A DNA stretch of 64,000 nucleotides from Rhizodiscina lignyota (lineage: Eukaryota > Ascomycota > Dothideomycetes > Aulographales > Rhizodiscinaceae), in the NCBI GenBank assembly GCA_010015805.1, contig ML978136.1, forward strand, positions 124,001-188,000, in the 5' to 3' direction. The notes below the pieces were generated by a model. The model was not told the DNA's origin, did not search any database, and was given only the letters and a program-made list of their open reading frames with translations. The translations under genes were made by a program, and so were the position numbers. Shown here piece after piece: positions 1-11,313 of this stretch (its first letter is position 1; each line of letters begins with the position of its first letter).

Positions 1-3000
1 GCAACACTGAGAGGGGCCAAGATCAAGATATCAGTCAAAACTCCTCCGCCCCGATGCGGTCTCTACTTGATACAATGTAGGATTCGTAGCGGATTTCCCA
101 TACTCAAAGTTGTCGACCCGGCTCACAGTCCCTTGGGATATTCACTACAGTCTGCTCGAGCAGACCAGATCCTTAGCCATGTTGGAGATCAGGAAAGCAG
201 TAGCAATCGACTGAGAAGAGGCCCCTCTGCTGCTTCAGTTCAACTCGGAGCACTCTTGCTCTTTCCTGGATACCGACTATGCGGACGTAGAAAACAGGAC
301 TCCGACATGGGGCCGGAACGAAATGACGAACCCAGTACTAGTACGCGTCGCAGCAGGTCTGAATCGGCATACGAAAGCGCGTATAAGAAGTAAAATCATG
401 TTGGAGCGACTCATTATGATTTCCTCATCGGAGCTCTCGTTCCCCCGCCATTGGAAATGCCCACCGAGTAGGAGGACTTTATCGACAGGACGCACAAGTA
501 TTTCCCGACAACCCCTTCAGCCGACGACTTTCACCAGCTGTACTGCTAAGGTTGCCTACGACGGGGCGATGTTGACCGAAAGAGCACGGGGCTTATGTTA
601 GAAGAGTCGTGTTTACTACGACGATACTGGTTACATTATTTAGGGAAGAACCGCCCGCAATTTAGGAATCAAGGAGTATCTAAACGCAGAAAGAGTTCCC
701 TGGAGATCAAATCAAGTGTAATAGTCTCCTCTTCTGCATCCTTCAACAGCCCCATGCTCATCGGCGTTGCCATCGAGCTCGCGAAACCGACACGTCTGTA
801 TACCTCGTTACCTGTGGCTATCTGGAGGATTAACGCACCCACGCGACTGTACGTCGACATTAAACAGTAATGCACTGTCTTGCCGTCATTTGTTCTTCGT
901 CTTCTATTGTATCCATGCTACGGCAATAAGATCGGACAAAATGGAAACCGCGACCGAATGACTGTAATGATCTCTTAGCTCCATTATTTGAGCCTTCCAC
1001 CATCGATGATACAACTTGGTTCGTTGATTGCCGGGATATTCATAAGGTTCTAGCAAATTCCCTCGCATTGAAAGATCTTCTACACGAGCCGGCGTAGGAA
1101 GTATTATCTCTTCTAACTCGCTACCAGCAATTGGGGCCTCAGATAGCAGCGTGAGGCTTGCCCAGTCATTCAGGAGACCCGCCATTAGTGATTGGATAGT
1201 AGATGAGCTGCTGGACTGCTCCTCCGGTGGCCATCTCGGGTGTGCCGCTATTCTGTTCTCAGCTTCTCGGAAAGACCGGCCAAGGGAAAGGGGCCTGGTT
1301 AGCCGCCAGTGAGTGCACTTGGAGGGCTGAGATTGACAAGACTGCGAATTTTCATTTGCTATCTGCATAATGGAAGCTGGGCTAAGGGTCTTAAGGAAGT
1401 TGAGTTGGATGCTGAACTGGGAAGGCTGAACGGACGTAGAGCAATCGGGCGCTTGCAGTGTAACATATCACCAACGCTCTTAGGTGTACTCTACGGAGGA
1501 GCCAGTTTTTCGTGAGTGTATGAGGCCTGTAAAGGTGTCCCTTTCTGCGACAACGAGAAGCAAATCTTCTAAGACATGCCTAGCAAGCTACACCCTGACA
1601 GCCTCGAATGTCAAGTCACTAATATGCAGAAGCTTCTTGGAAGGGTTGAGGGCGACTGTAACAGAGTGGCTCTGTAGACTGTGTGCTCGCGGGAAAGTAG
1701 CTCCTTCATAAGGGCGAGTTTGTGTTTGTTTTACCGTGTGCGAACAAGGGCAGATATGCTTCGTAGAGAGCAGTCCTGGAAGTCAGATTGCTAGATGAAC
1801 ACTCGAAATCAGGGGAATCTCGATGCCATTCGGCGGTGAAATCCATCATGATTGTTGAACATATAAGATTGTACTCATGACACTCTTCTATCTACCACGT
1901 CGAGAGAATTACTCCGGTGTCAGAAGAAGCGCGTTTACAACGCAACGACACAAGCAACTCAATGGACCCAGAAGCATTGCGCAGGATACGAACAGCATTT
2001 CTCAATCAGGACTGTACACTGAACAAGTTCAGCTAAATACATGAACAATGTACAAGACCTGACACGGTTCTTGAGCGTTCTGTTTGTGAAACTGGTCGCA
2101 TCCGGAAAGAAGATTTATTCGCCAGCGAGCGAATACGAATTAAGCGGGATAAAAACACTTGACATTGCAGCCAGGAGCCCCTTCGGCCGGAAATTTCTTC
2201 GTGCGAGAGATAGATAGACTCGTAAAGTGACAAACACTTACCAATGTTTCGAACGGAGACTCCCGGAAATGTTGGATATGATATTGAGAAGGTGTATGCG
2301 ATGGTGTGACCCAAACTCCTTACTCATCTCAAATCTCTGAGGCACAGAAGGGGATCAAGATACTCCTGGATCACTTTGTTGAGGCCATTCGGAATTTCGG
2401 ACATTCACCTAAGGGTCGGCACTAGAGAGAGCTTTTGCAATAATAGCGCTTTTCGTCGGCACGTTGAGCAAATGAAGTCCCATTACGCTCCACTCTTTCA
2501 AAATTGCCCGTCGGTCTTCCTTCGGCGGTGGATTAGGTAGTGCTGCTGGCAACTGCAGGGTGCAAATTTTTTCGCTGCCGGTAGCACCTCGGCCAGGCCA
2601 AAGTCTTCTCTGGCCGCCCAATCGGTTTGGATAGCTGTACCGTTGTACTTCGTGTTCGTGTACCATCCACAAATGCTCAGCTTCGCATGCAAAGGTTGCG
2701 AAGAGTGCCCGTACGATGTACCTGGGCTGAACCTCTGCTTCAGATGAGGGGATAGCGCATGCGTAGCGTACCAGGACTAGACGTTTATTAATGGAATCTG
2801 ACTCTCCAGGTCCCATCCTAAAGAACTCGGATAACATGGTCCAGAGGTAAGAAAGGTGGTACCCCTCCCTCCACTACTATGTAGTGTGCGCTGGAGGCGG
2901 CAGATGGGCATTCCACGTGCCGGCTACTTCCTGATGGCGTAAGACCGTCAACTTCAACCGTGGATGGAGGATTTCTCGTAGGAGGCCCATGACTTCGGCA

Positions 3001-4259
3001 CCCCGCAGTTACCCTCTAAACGGCAGCAGCGCCTATGTCGAATCATAGTTTGAAACGAGCGGTGGATCCAAGCCGGGCGGACCCGACGTTGTAACGCGAT
3101 GGAGCAAGTGGACCCTCGTTGGGCATGTGTGCACACAGGCCCTGCAGAAGCGGTAAGGCTGTAATTTATACAGGAACTGTAAGTAACGGACGCAGAGTGG
3201 CCGTGGATGTATTCTGCTAGTTAGTCGGGTCTTGGCGGATGGAGTGCCGGGCTGGATGCGATCGGATAGAGGGCCGAAAGTAGCAGAACGAGCAGCGGGC
3301 TTAGTCCTTAGAGGCCTCGGCACATGTATGCTTGCGGTGGGAAGACCGTCGTCGACACACCTCATCCTGTTTGAGGCGGTGTGTGCGCGACTCGTGGGAA
3401 TAAGCTCTCCAGATGACGTTTTACGGAGGAAAGGAAATGCTGCAGCGCCAAAGTGATTGGCGTGAGCATAAGACTCGAGTATACTCTTTATAGTTCGTCG
3501 TATGAGACTCTGGCAGTGATATATCCGGCACTTACGGGCCTCGCAGCCGCGCTCCACTTTAAGGAGGGATAAACTCCAGAACCATGAGGCTGGTTTTAAG
3601 TAGGAGTGGACGAGCGCGTGGTGTCGCTCGGTAGGGAAAACTGAGAGCGACCATCGTTTCTTGGCTCCACATCGGTAAAGCTTCAGCGAACCTGGCAGAA
3701 ATGCTTATGTGGGCCGCGATAATCAAGCGAACGGAAGGAGCGATGACGATGGAGTGCAGGGTGAAAGAGGTTCGGGAGCGAGCGGGGCCAAGGGAAGAGC
3801 GAGCGAGTGAGAGATGAGGGGGGAGGACGAGAGCAAATGGGGACGAGAGGTACTCTGCCATGCTACTCCGTGGAATGGAGGCAAAGGTCGGCGCGATCAC
3901 AAGACGATCAGGGTCTCTCGAGCAGAGCTTGGTGCTGCACGCTGCGCGCAACCCTCCACGGCAGTAGAGGGTACGCGCGCGCGAGCAGACGGCGAGCGTT
4001 GAGTTGTCGCACCGACACGGTTTCATAGCGCGCCGAGCAAGAAATGATAATTGGAGAATTGCGATCAGCGGCCAAGGAAATGGCAGCTACGTAATATTTG
4101 CCAGAAGGCTCGAAGCAGGGCAGTGCGCGTGGTAATCCAGTTGACCGTAGTGAGAGGGACTAGTGAGCAGCACCCTTTACCGATTCCAGCCGACCGCAAC
4201 TACGCACTGCCTGTAATCCGTAAATTACCAAGAATTGCCAGGTATTTTTTCCCGCTTTA
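1..4259. other. gene-poor region, no supported gene
   Basis: About 4.3 kb of roughly balanced base composition with only short frames on both strands. The longest are minus-strand frames at 904-1368 (154 codons), 2409-2837 (142), 3033-3557 (174) and 3559-4026 (155). None has a recognisable domain, and I found no convincing splice structure linking them. No inverted repeats, transposase motifs, tRNA or strong tandem repeats were seen. The right part, from about 3.7 kb, probably belongs to the upstream region of the gene that starts at 5000. Confidence 0.55.
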
Positions 4260-4999
4260 GTGGCGTGTTTGGCTTATGTACTCTCGCGGTGCAGCCCGTC
4301 AAAACGCCTACAGTCCCTCTTCCCTCGCTGCCGCTCTCATCACCGCTCTCCAGCGCCCACAACAACAGCACCAGCTCTCGCAGCGAATCTACACCTCACT
4401 GTGATCGCCACGCTGCGTCCTGCGTGAGTGTGAGCGTGAACAGTTCGGACCCTGCGCTTCCTTTGATATTCTCGGAAGCGCTGCGCCGCCACTCGCCAAG
4501 TACTGTTGTATCCGGATTCATAATCCAGGATCGCACACATCGCCACGCTTATTCGGGCGCCCTCTCGCAGATCCTTAACAGCAGCAACAACCAGCCAAGG
4601 CAAGCCATGGCCTCGCTGCAACTCTCTACCGACCCTGCATTCTAACAAGTTTTAAGACCTCCCCATACATCGTCGTCGTCGAGCAACAGCCTGAACCCTT
4701 CGGCATCATCTACAACATGGACAACATATTATAACAAAGTCGGCGCCCCTTGGGGACCAGTCTTAACGACTTCTCGCTCTCCGACAACCTACTGCCCAAC
4801 CTACATCTCCATCACACCACTTCTATACGACCAGCGACCTTTTCGTCTGCTCGTACGCGCGCCCCGGGCAACGCGATTTGCATCCAAATCCATTCCCAAT
4901 CGGCTTTACTTCACCCATTCGAATCTTTTAACCATCGTCCTGTATTGTTTATTACCACCACCAATCGGCCATTGACAATCTGCAACTCAGCTCTCCTTA
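4260..4999 (+). promoter_or_regulatory. pyrimidine-rich leader with two upstream ORFs
   Basis: The 740 bp before the ATG at 5000 are rich in C and T, with many CTC/CAC runs and a short CGT repeat near 4670, as is common in fungal core promoters and 5' leaders. Two short upstream ORFs are visible. One is at 4607-4645 (12 codons plus stop), with a near-ideal start context (GCCATGG). The other is at 4717-4734 (5 codons plus stop). The transcription start is not visible, so whether both lie in the mRNA is inference. Confidence 0.4.
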
Positions 5000-7384
5000 A
5001 TGGCTCACAACCACAACCGTGAGCGGATGCTCACCCCGCCTGATACCCGCTCCCTCCAAAATCAACCTACTTCTACCGAAACCGCCTCAGAAGAAGCTAA
5101 TGCCGACGTTGATGAGCCTCCGGACAATCAAAATACTCCTCGCCCTACATCGAATCTCATAAAGCCGCTACCTGCAATGCGTCCAAGGAAGCTGTCAGCG
5201 TTGACGAAAATGCTCAATTCTTCTGAGGAGAACGAATCGCTCGACGAAGAAGACGACTTGGCTTCACCATCCTCAAGAAGAGGATTCTCTACAACGTCCA
5301 CATGGAGCAATCCTAGCATCGCTTCGACGGCCGAGCTCACTAGCGACGGTCTGACCAGTCCGGACACGCGCACTAATACGCCCAGTCCACCACCTCCATC
5401 TACGGTCACCTTTCCTGCAGTCGTTTTCAACCACAAGTCCTTCCAAACCCGACCGGTTATCATCAAGGATCACTCGGATTCCATTGATCCATTACAAAAG
5501 AGCGCAACACCGGATGCCACTGCGAAGGCTTTCGAGACCGAGTTCAAACGCAAGCGATGCATCGCTTTTGCATGTGGGCGAAAAGAGGCTCCAAAGACAG
5601 AACCTCAATCAGAGCAGAAACCCGAAGTCAAGGCCGAAGAGACTCCCAAGCGTAAATGCATGCTTACCTTCGTCTGCCCCAGCAAGGCAAGCAAAGAAGA
5701 ACCAAGTGTAGTCAGGAAGCCGAGCGTTGGTAGACGTCCTAGCCCTGCCCCGAGAAATCTGAAGACTCCACCTACCACATCGCCCCATCGGCGTCGGTCT
5801 TCCGTCTCTTCGGTTCAATCCGCAATTCAGAAGCCACTTCGACAAGCATCTTCTGCAAGCCGACTGCGTCGCCTGAGCACTGCGGGGGAAGGTGATACCC
5901 TCGCAACTGAGCGCATTGCAGAGTATAGTGGAATGCGGACCGAAGATGATGACTGGATGAAGGAACGCACTTGCCATCGGAGCCGCCTTACAGTGAATGA
6001 CACGCTTAAGATTGAACTCGGACTCCAGAAGCTCGGCAAGGAAGCTGAGGAGGAGGAAGAAATCGAAGTCGAAGAAGATATGGACAACGAAGGCCTCGAG
6101 ATCGACGATGTCGACGAGGATGAAGATGTTGCAGATGAGGAGGAAGATGGCACCGCAGAGCTCACAGCAACTGGGGACGACGATGAATCTGACGATGGCT
6201 TTTATTCGGACGACGAAGGTGGTATGGTCGATTCTGACGATGATAGCGATGCGGATTCCGATTATCACTGGTGGGCACCAGGTCGGTCAACCGCTGCCAC
6301 TTCATTCGAACAGCTCGACCACATGCACTTCACCAGGCAACGCAACATGTCCGGGTCATCAATTGGTTCCATCAGCAGCACCAAAGCCATATCAGGTGAT
6401 GGGCCAGAGCCACTTTCGGATAAGAAGCTGAGGAAACAGCGCTCGATTCCAATTCGCCCTCGAGAGGCGGATCTCCCGGATAGCACAGATTTTGTCTGCG
6501 GCACCCTTGACGAAGACCGCCCAATGGAGGAATCGTACCGAAGAGAGATCGAGAAGCGTCGTGCCGCAAAACACCGTGTCTGTCCGCAGGACATCGACCC
6601 GACTTTTCCAACCTCCGACCCTGAGATGGATGAAGAGGATGACGAGGATGTCTTCGACAACCATCACGAAGACGAGAGCGACGTGCATGAGGGAGTCTTC
6701 GGTGCCTTCGAGCCTGATGACATCAAGCCTCATGATCTTCGTGGTCGCCCTCGCCATGGCCGATCTCCTGTTCCGTCCCCGCCAAAGCGTCTCCAGTCTC
6801 CTCCTCCCAGGCGTCCAACCGTGCACCGCTCTCCACCACCTCGTCGTCTTTTCGGCCAGTCCCCAAAGCGTCTCCGCTCACCTCCGCCAGCGCATCGACT
6901 TCGCTCTCCTCCACCAACGCGCCGTACATCATTTGCCAAGTCTCCTAAAAACCACATCGCCTTCCAGCATATTGCACTCGCCGAGCGTCCTCACGGTCAG
7001 CAGCTTTATTCGTCTTCTCTTCCGCGAAAACCCAATCTCCTGCAGCCACGTCGCGCGCCTTCTCCAATCCCAGATATCGAGAATGACTCTGGTGATGACG
7101 ACGTAGTTCGTGTAAATCTCCTTACCCGCGGTGCCATTGACATTGTCAAGGGCCTCGAGAAGAAGCGCCAGTTCAGGAAGGAAAAGCTCTACCAGAAGTA
7201 CTGCCGTCAGCGCGCGAATGGATCTGTCAAGCCCAAAGAAGAGAAGAGGTGTGTTCCGGGCAAAGGCGCCGAGAGAATGCGTGAAATGGGCCTCGAGCTC
7301 GCCGGACGTTGGAAAGGAGAGAAGAAGTACCAGTACGACGGCATGACCAGCACAAATGATGCACAACACATACTTTCCCTTTGA
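5000..7384 (+). CDS. DUF2457/extensin-like acidic, proline-rich protein
   Basis: Single-exon gene of 794 residues. Its function is unknown. The layout resembles the Pezizomycotina proteins annotated as extensin-domain or DUF2457 proteins, recalled from memory rather than searched. Residues 1-160 are Ser/Thr/Pro-rich. Two short Cys-containing motifs follow, RKRCIAFACGRKE and KRKCMLTFVCP, near residues 181 and 218. A strongly acidic Asp/Glu tract with SDDE-type clusters spans about 347-423. A run of basic RSPPP/SPKRL repeats lies at about 584-650, and the conserved end closes with a basic helix and ILSL. No signal peptide or membrane segment is visible, so a nuclear or cytosolic, probably disordered and phosphorylated protein is likely. 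The start was chosen as the first in-frame ATG after upstream stops, and the frame ends in TGA. A long leader with two short upstream ORFs precedes it. Confidence 0.8.
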   Translation: MAHNHNRERMLTPPDTRSLQNQPTSTETASEEANADVDEPPDNQNTPRPTSNLIKPLPAMRPRKLSALTKMLNSSEENESLDEEDDLASPSSRRGFSTTSTWSNPSIASTAELTSDGLTSPDTRTNTPSPPPPSTVTFPAVVFNHKSFQTRPVIIKDHSDSIDPLQKSATPDATAKAFETEFKRKRCIAFACGRKEAPKTEPQSEQKPEVKAEETPKRKCMLTFVCPSKASKEEPSVVRKPSVGRRPSPAPRNLKTPPTTSPHRRRSSVSSVQSAIQKPLRQASSASRLRRLSTAGEGDTLATERIAEYSGMRTEDDDWMKERTCHRSRLTVNDTLKIELGLQKLGKEAEEEEEIEVEEDMDNEGLEIDDVDEDEDVADEEEDGTAELTATGDDDESDDGFYSDDEGGMVDSDDDSDADSDYHWWAPGRSTAATSFEQLDHMHFTRQRNMSGSSIGSISSTKAISGDGPEPLSDKKLRKQRSIPIRPREADLPDSTDFVCGTLDEDRPMEESYRREIEKRRAAKHRVCPQDIDPTFPTSDPEMDEEDDEDVFDNHHEDESDVHEGVFGAFEPDDIKPHDLRGRPRHGRSPVPSPPKRLQSPPPRRPTVHRSPPPRRLFGQSPKRLRSPPPAHRLRSPPPTRRTSFAKSPKNHIAFQHIALAERPHGQQLYSSSLPRKPNLLQPRRAPSPIPDIENDSGDDDVVRVNLLTRGAIDIVKGLEKKRQFRKEKLYQKYCRQRANGSVKPKEEKRCVPGKGAERMREMGLELAGRWKGEKKYQYDGMTSTNDAQHILSL

Positions 7385-8599
7385 GGCGGTTCTTCCTGAA
7401 GAGCTCGAGAGTTGAGAAAAAAGCTGGCAGTAGATGTCTTTTGGGAGAGGTGCCGCTGCCACTGAAGCAGGTGGCTTGATTCGAAGCAACTTCTGCATTT
7501 TCTGTAAATATCTTCTTCCTACGTGTTTTCTTTTACTTGCATAGCATTCGCGTCGCGTCTTTCGAGGATACCTCATGGCTGTCTACTTACGGCTTTGCGT
7601 TTCCTGGGCTAGGGTCTTTGGATTTCCTCATGGCATTTAGCGGTTGGCATTCGCTTGCTTTTGCTTTGTTTTTTCAGGCACGGTGGTGAATTCAAGTGTT
7701 TGAGGCTCGTGCGCTCTCGCTTTTGTTCTTCATTATGACGCTACGACTCACTGGCTGGCTTTCCTTCGCTTCCTCATCCTCATGGTTTGCGTAGAAGCAT
7801 GGCTCTTCTGTGATACAAAGGTACCAGGGAGATGGCCTGGTGGATAGCGTTGAAATATGAAAATACCAATTGATCAAGAAGATTGCATTGTGCACTTTCA
7901 CCTTCAAGCCGTCGGTTTATCAGTCTTCCATTTATGGGCAACTCTGCAAATTACCCGCATCGCCCGTCAATGTTCCACAATGGAGCCGATGACTTGCAGC
8001 GGGATCCGGAGTGTCGCCGAGCTGACGACGCTCGATTTTGTGCAGCCCTTGTCTTTATTCGTTGACATGCTCCGAGAGCCTCACTCTCCACTCCCCAAAA
8101 GCAGGTATTTTCCGAGCAATTTCCCTTGCATTCGCAGCAAAAACCCTTGCCCTGAACCTGCCTGCCTTTCTAAAGTGGCTGGTTCTTTTCCTTCCCCTCC
8201 TCCAGGACCCAGCCACCGCTAAAAATAAAGATCTGCCTTCCCAGCCTGGTGGGCGATGTTCGTTCATCTTAGGATTCTGCATAGCAAGCGCCACATTGCA
8301 CATCTACCGCGAACAGGGCAAAACTCTGATTTGCTCCACACCTAACGTTTATTGAGCCATCGAGCAAGTTTACGACCCATCGGGATTGCGCATTCCCCAT
8401 GCGTGCGGCTATGGCACAACTACAGTTGTCAGCGTTACCCGACCGCCAGGAAGCGAGGCTGAATTGCGAGGCTTGATCTGGAGAGGTAGGAATGGCGATC
8501 TCTTTTTCGACTTCACTTCTTTCTTGTTTCTAGCCGTCTGCTCGTCTCTTTCTCGTGTTATGTGAGACGCGCGCCGCGCGTTCGTCTGTCGCTATCAAC
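7385..8599. other. intergenic: 3' flank and next promoter
   Basis: Contains the T-rich 3' flank of the upstream gene and the promoter of the membrane-protein gene at 8600. The small frames (for example 7857-8222 and 8038-8355, plus strand) are not supported by composition, domain or splice signals. No repeat or RNA gene was recognised. Confidence 0.5.
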
Positions 8600-10413
8600 A
8601 TGCCCTCTGCGACTCTCAAGCCGAGAGCAGCGGCGAGAACAAGGCCCGGTCCGGCGGCGGCTCTGACGACCATCTTCACGCAGCCGGCATCATGTTCGAG
8701 TCTTGATAATCGATTTTCCACGGATATTTGCATGCCGACGTCTTGGGATGAGTATTGGTCAGCTCTGTTCGAACCCTCTTGCCTCCAACTTTTAACATAT
8801 AGCAGGTATGGAGATGCCGGCTATTATTCCCCCGCAGTATGTCCGCAAAGTTACCACGCTGCTTGTCCGAGACCGGCTGGTGGTGGTGGAGTGCGTGGAA
8901 GTGGATATGGGCCGAGAATCGGGTCGGGGGAGACGGCGGTAATATGCTGTCCTTTGTAAGTCCAATCGGGCCTCTACTAGCGCACGGTGGCATCTTCGGA
9001 CAAGCATTGACTCAATTACATTACAGAAACTACGAGTGCGTCGAGAAATCTGCATCATATTGCAGCCAAGGGTCAAGTTCCGCGTTCGCAATACAAGTAC
9101 GATGGCAATCGAGCGATATCCCGCACTTACAGGCCGCGTCGACGACAATTGATGGAATGGCGACGACGATATTAAATACAGGATTGGGAGTAGGAGCAGG
9201 AGTATCAGCTAGCATAGCGGAGCAAACTAGCTCCTCGTCAACGACCGCATCATCCCCAGCATCATCTTCTACATCAACAAGCCATGGAGGCCTCTCAACA
9301 GGCGCAAAAGCAGGCATTGGGGTTGCAGTACCAATTGCTGTTTTAAGCATCATTGCAGGAGTTCTGTACTTTCTCTGGCGTAGGAGGAGGGCAAAGAGAT
9401 TAGCCACTGCGCGTTCGACATCAGATCCACCACCGCCGGAACTGGGAAATCATGCCATAGCATATGCAACGGGACCGGGGCAAACGATGGTAACTTCTGC
9501 ACCACAAATCAGACAGCAAATACCTTCGGCAAACATGGGGCAATGGCCAATTCGGCAATCCTCACCAACGCAGCCCCAACAACCACAGCAAGCGTATCTT
9601 CCACTGGCACACCTCACGCGCGCTACTCCCGTCCAGCAATCATATCCATACTCTCAGATAATGCAGCAAACCGAAACAACAACCATTCCACAGCCTTTTC
9701 CGGCACCGATTCCACTCCACTCGCACCCCGCTTCTCCTCCACAGCAGCCGTATGACCCATCAATACAACCAACGCCACCGAATGCATATCCACCAATTCC
9801 ATCTCCACCCCCTGCACTACCGCTGATACCTTCTTCGCCACATGTTGTCTCTACTACCACCGCACCCCAAACAGAGCATCCCTACAAGGCGCCGCCCGAA
9901 ATCGCTACGGCTGCAGCGAATTCGGGCTCTAACAGCTCAAGCGATCCGGCTGCAACAAGTGACCCGACATCAACTACCTCGCTATCGTCCCCTGTCTCAT
10001 CCGAGAACTCACAAACAAGATTGGCTGTTTCTCGCCCCAACCTCGTGACTCGCTCATCTGAGAAGGCACCGATAGCAACTGCGACTGAAATCTCGCCTTC
10101 TTCACCACCTTTGAACCGCGTTACACCGTCTGAAATGGCGCCTGAGGCCACCTCTCCGCCGGGTCACTACTACCCGGAAGTCGTTAGTGTGTCCTACCCT
10201 TTTCCTCCACCACAAGACGCCCAGAGTATGAGCACTGTGCCTGAAGAGGAGGATGAGGAGATTAGAAGGATCAGGACAGAGCAGGTGAGGCTGCAAGAGA
10301 GAAGAAACAGGTTGACGCAACTTTACATGATTGATGAAGAGGAGGCCAGGCTACAGCGAGATCTGGAGATGAGAATGGCGCAGATTGCAAGGAGGAGAAT
10401 GGGGAGTCTTTGA
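8600..10413 (+). CDS. single-pass membrane protein, Cys-containing ectodomain
   Basis: Two exons, 8600-8955 and 9027-10413, encode 580 residues. The 71-nt intron has GTAAGT and TTACAG ends. An open frame also starts inside exon 1 at 8839, but in another phase, so it is not the true start. Spliced in phase, residues 1-133 carry the fungal ectodomain pattern (YSPAVCPQSY, then ETAVICCP just before the junction). It continues with YECVEKSASYCS, a Ser/Thr-rich stalk (about 175-208), a GAKAGIGVAVPIAV-type transmembrane helix (about 213-234), an RRRRAKR stop-transfer, a long Pro/Gln/Ser-rich tail and a charged C-terminal coiled coil (about 523-580). The family is common in Pezizomycotina and often annotated as hypothetical. 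The topology resembles wall-stress sensors (Mid2/Wsc), but no WSC domain is seen. The N-terminus lacks an obvious cleavable signal peptide. Confidence 0.75.
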
Positions 10414-11313
10414 GGGTATTTCTCTTTCGCTGGAGTCTGGAGTCTCGTTTCATATAATTGTACGGAAGTGGACCTTTCTCTGGCAAGTCAAAAGCATCTG
10501 CTTGACCACGGGGTGTCACAAGGCTGAGACGACCATTCACGTTTCTGTTCAATTGGAGGTCGTTGCATGGCGAGCGATAGGTTTGCACCTTCTGTTTACT
10601 CCTCCTGAGATACCAGAATTGCGTTTGAATATCACATGCCTCTTAGACGTGCTGTTTGCTCTTTCCCCAGTGCTGTCTTGGCAACCTGCAGCCTTACTCC
10701 GTGCGATATCAGCTGTCGAGTCAATACTAAGATACGCGAAACGTGGTCGTCTATAACGCTCACAACACATTCTATACACATTTATTCTAGCCACTATATC
10801 CACACGTGCATCATTTTTTTCGGGTAAGTCGCTGCAGGACGCGGCTTGCCAGTTGCCGGCTCGCGTGCCCTTTGCCAAGAGCAGACCGAAAATCTGATCT
10901 AACTCGTCTTTTCACAGGCCAATGACCTCCCGGCGAAACTATTTCATTCACCATGACGCCGCGACCGGAACCCTTCACCTGCCTGTGTCATTGCACCCAC
11001 CACCTGAGAGCCTTTGGTATATCTTCCTGAAGTTTTTGACTTCTCCATCGCCGCCATGCACGGCAATTGCTAATTGTGCAGTGCTGCACCGCTCTCGAGA
11101 ACACACCCCACCGCCCCTCTCGCCTCTGCTTGCGGCGAAAAAAAGATCACCACTCTCAGCCTTGGGGACGGACCCTTAGAGCGTTAAGCTCGGCTGTATC
11201 CGTAGTCTGCGACACTGGCCTCGCGAGCAATCTCTTCTCTTTGAGAATCCACGAGTCGAATATCCTCTTTTTCCCATCGAACTCACCGCCTCGGTAGAAG
11301 ACGAGAGACAAAG
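10414..11313. other. intergenic, promoter of PRS5
   Basis: 900 bp holding the 3' end of the membrane-protein transcript and the promoter/leader of PRS5. C-rich and CT-rich stretches occur at about 10980-11150 and TC-rich stretches at 11230-11290, typical of fungal housekeeping leaders. No gene is supported on either strand. Confidence 0.5.

Noticed and set aside
904-1368. Minus-strand 154-codon frame
   Set aside because: It has protein-like patches but no domain, no partner exon and no promoter context. It is not distinguishable from chance.
2409-4026. Three minus-strand frames of 142-174 codons
   Set aside because: No domain or consistent exon structure is visible. They overlap the likely promoter of the downstream gene and have atypical composition.
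8839-9026. Start of the membrane protein at 8839 with a Trp-rich N-terminus
   Set aside because: The frame runs through the wrong phase of exon 1 and a GTAAGT-CAG intron. The spliced frame from 8600 gives the conserved Cys ectodomain.
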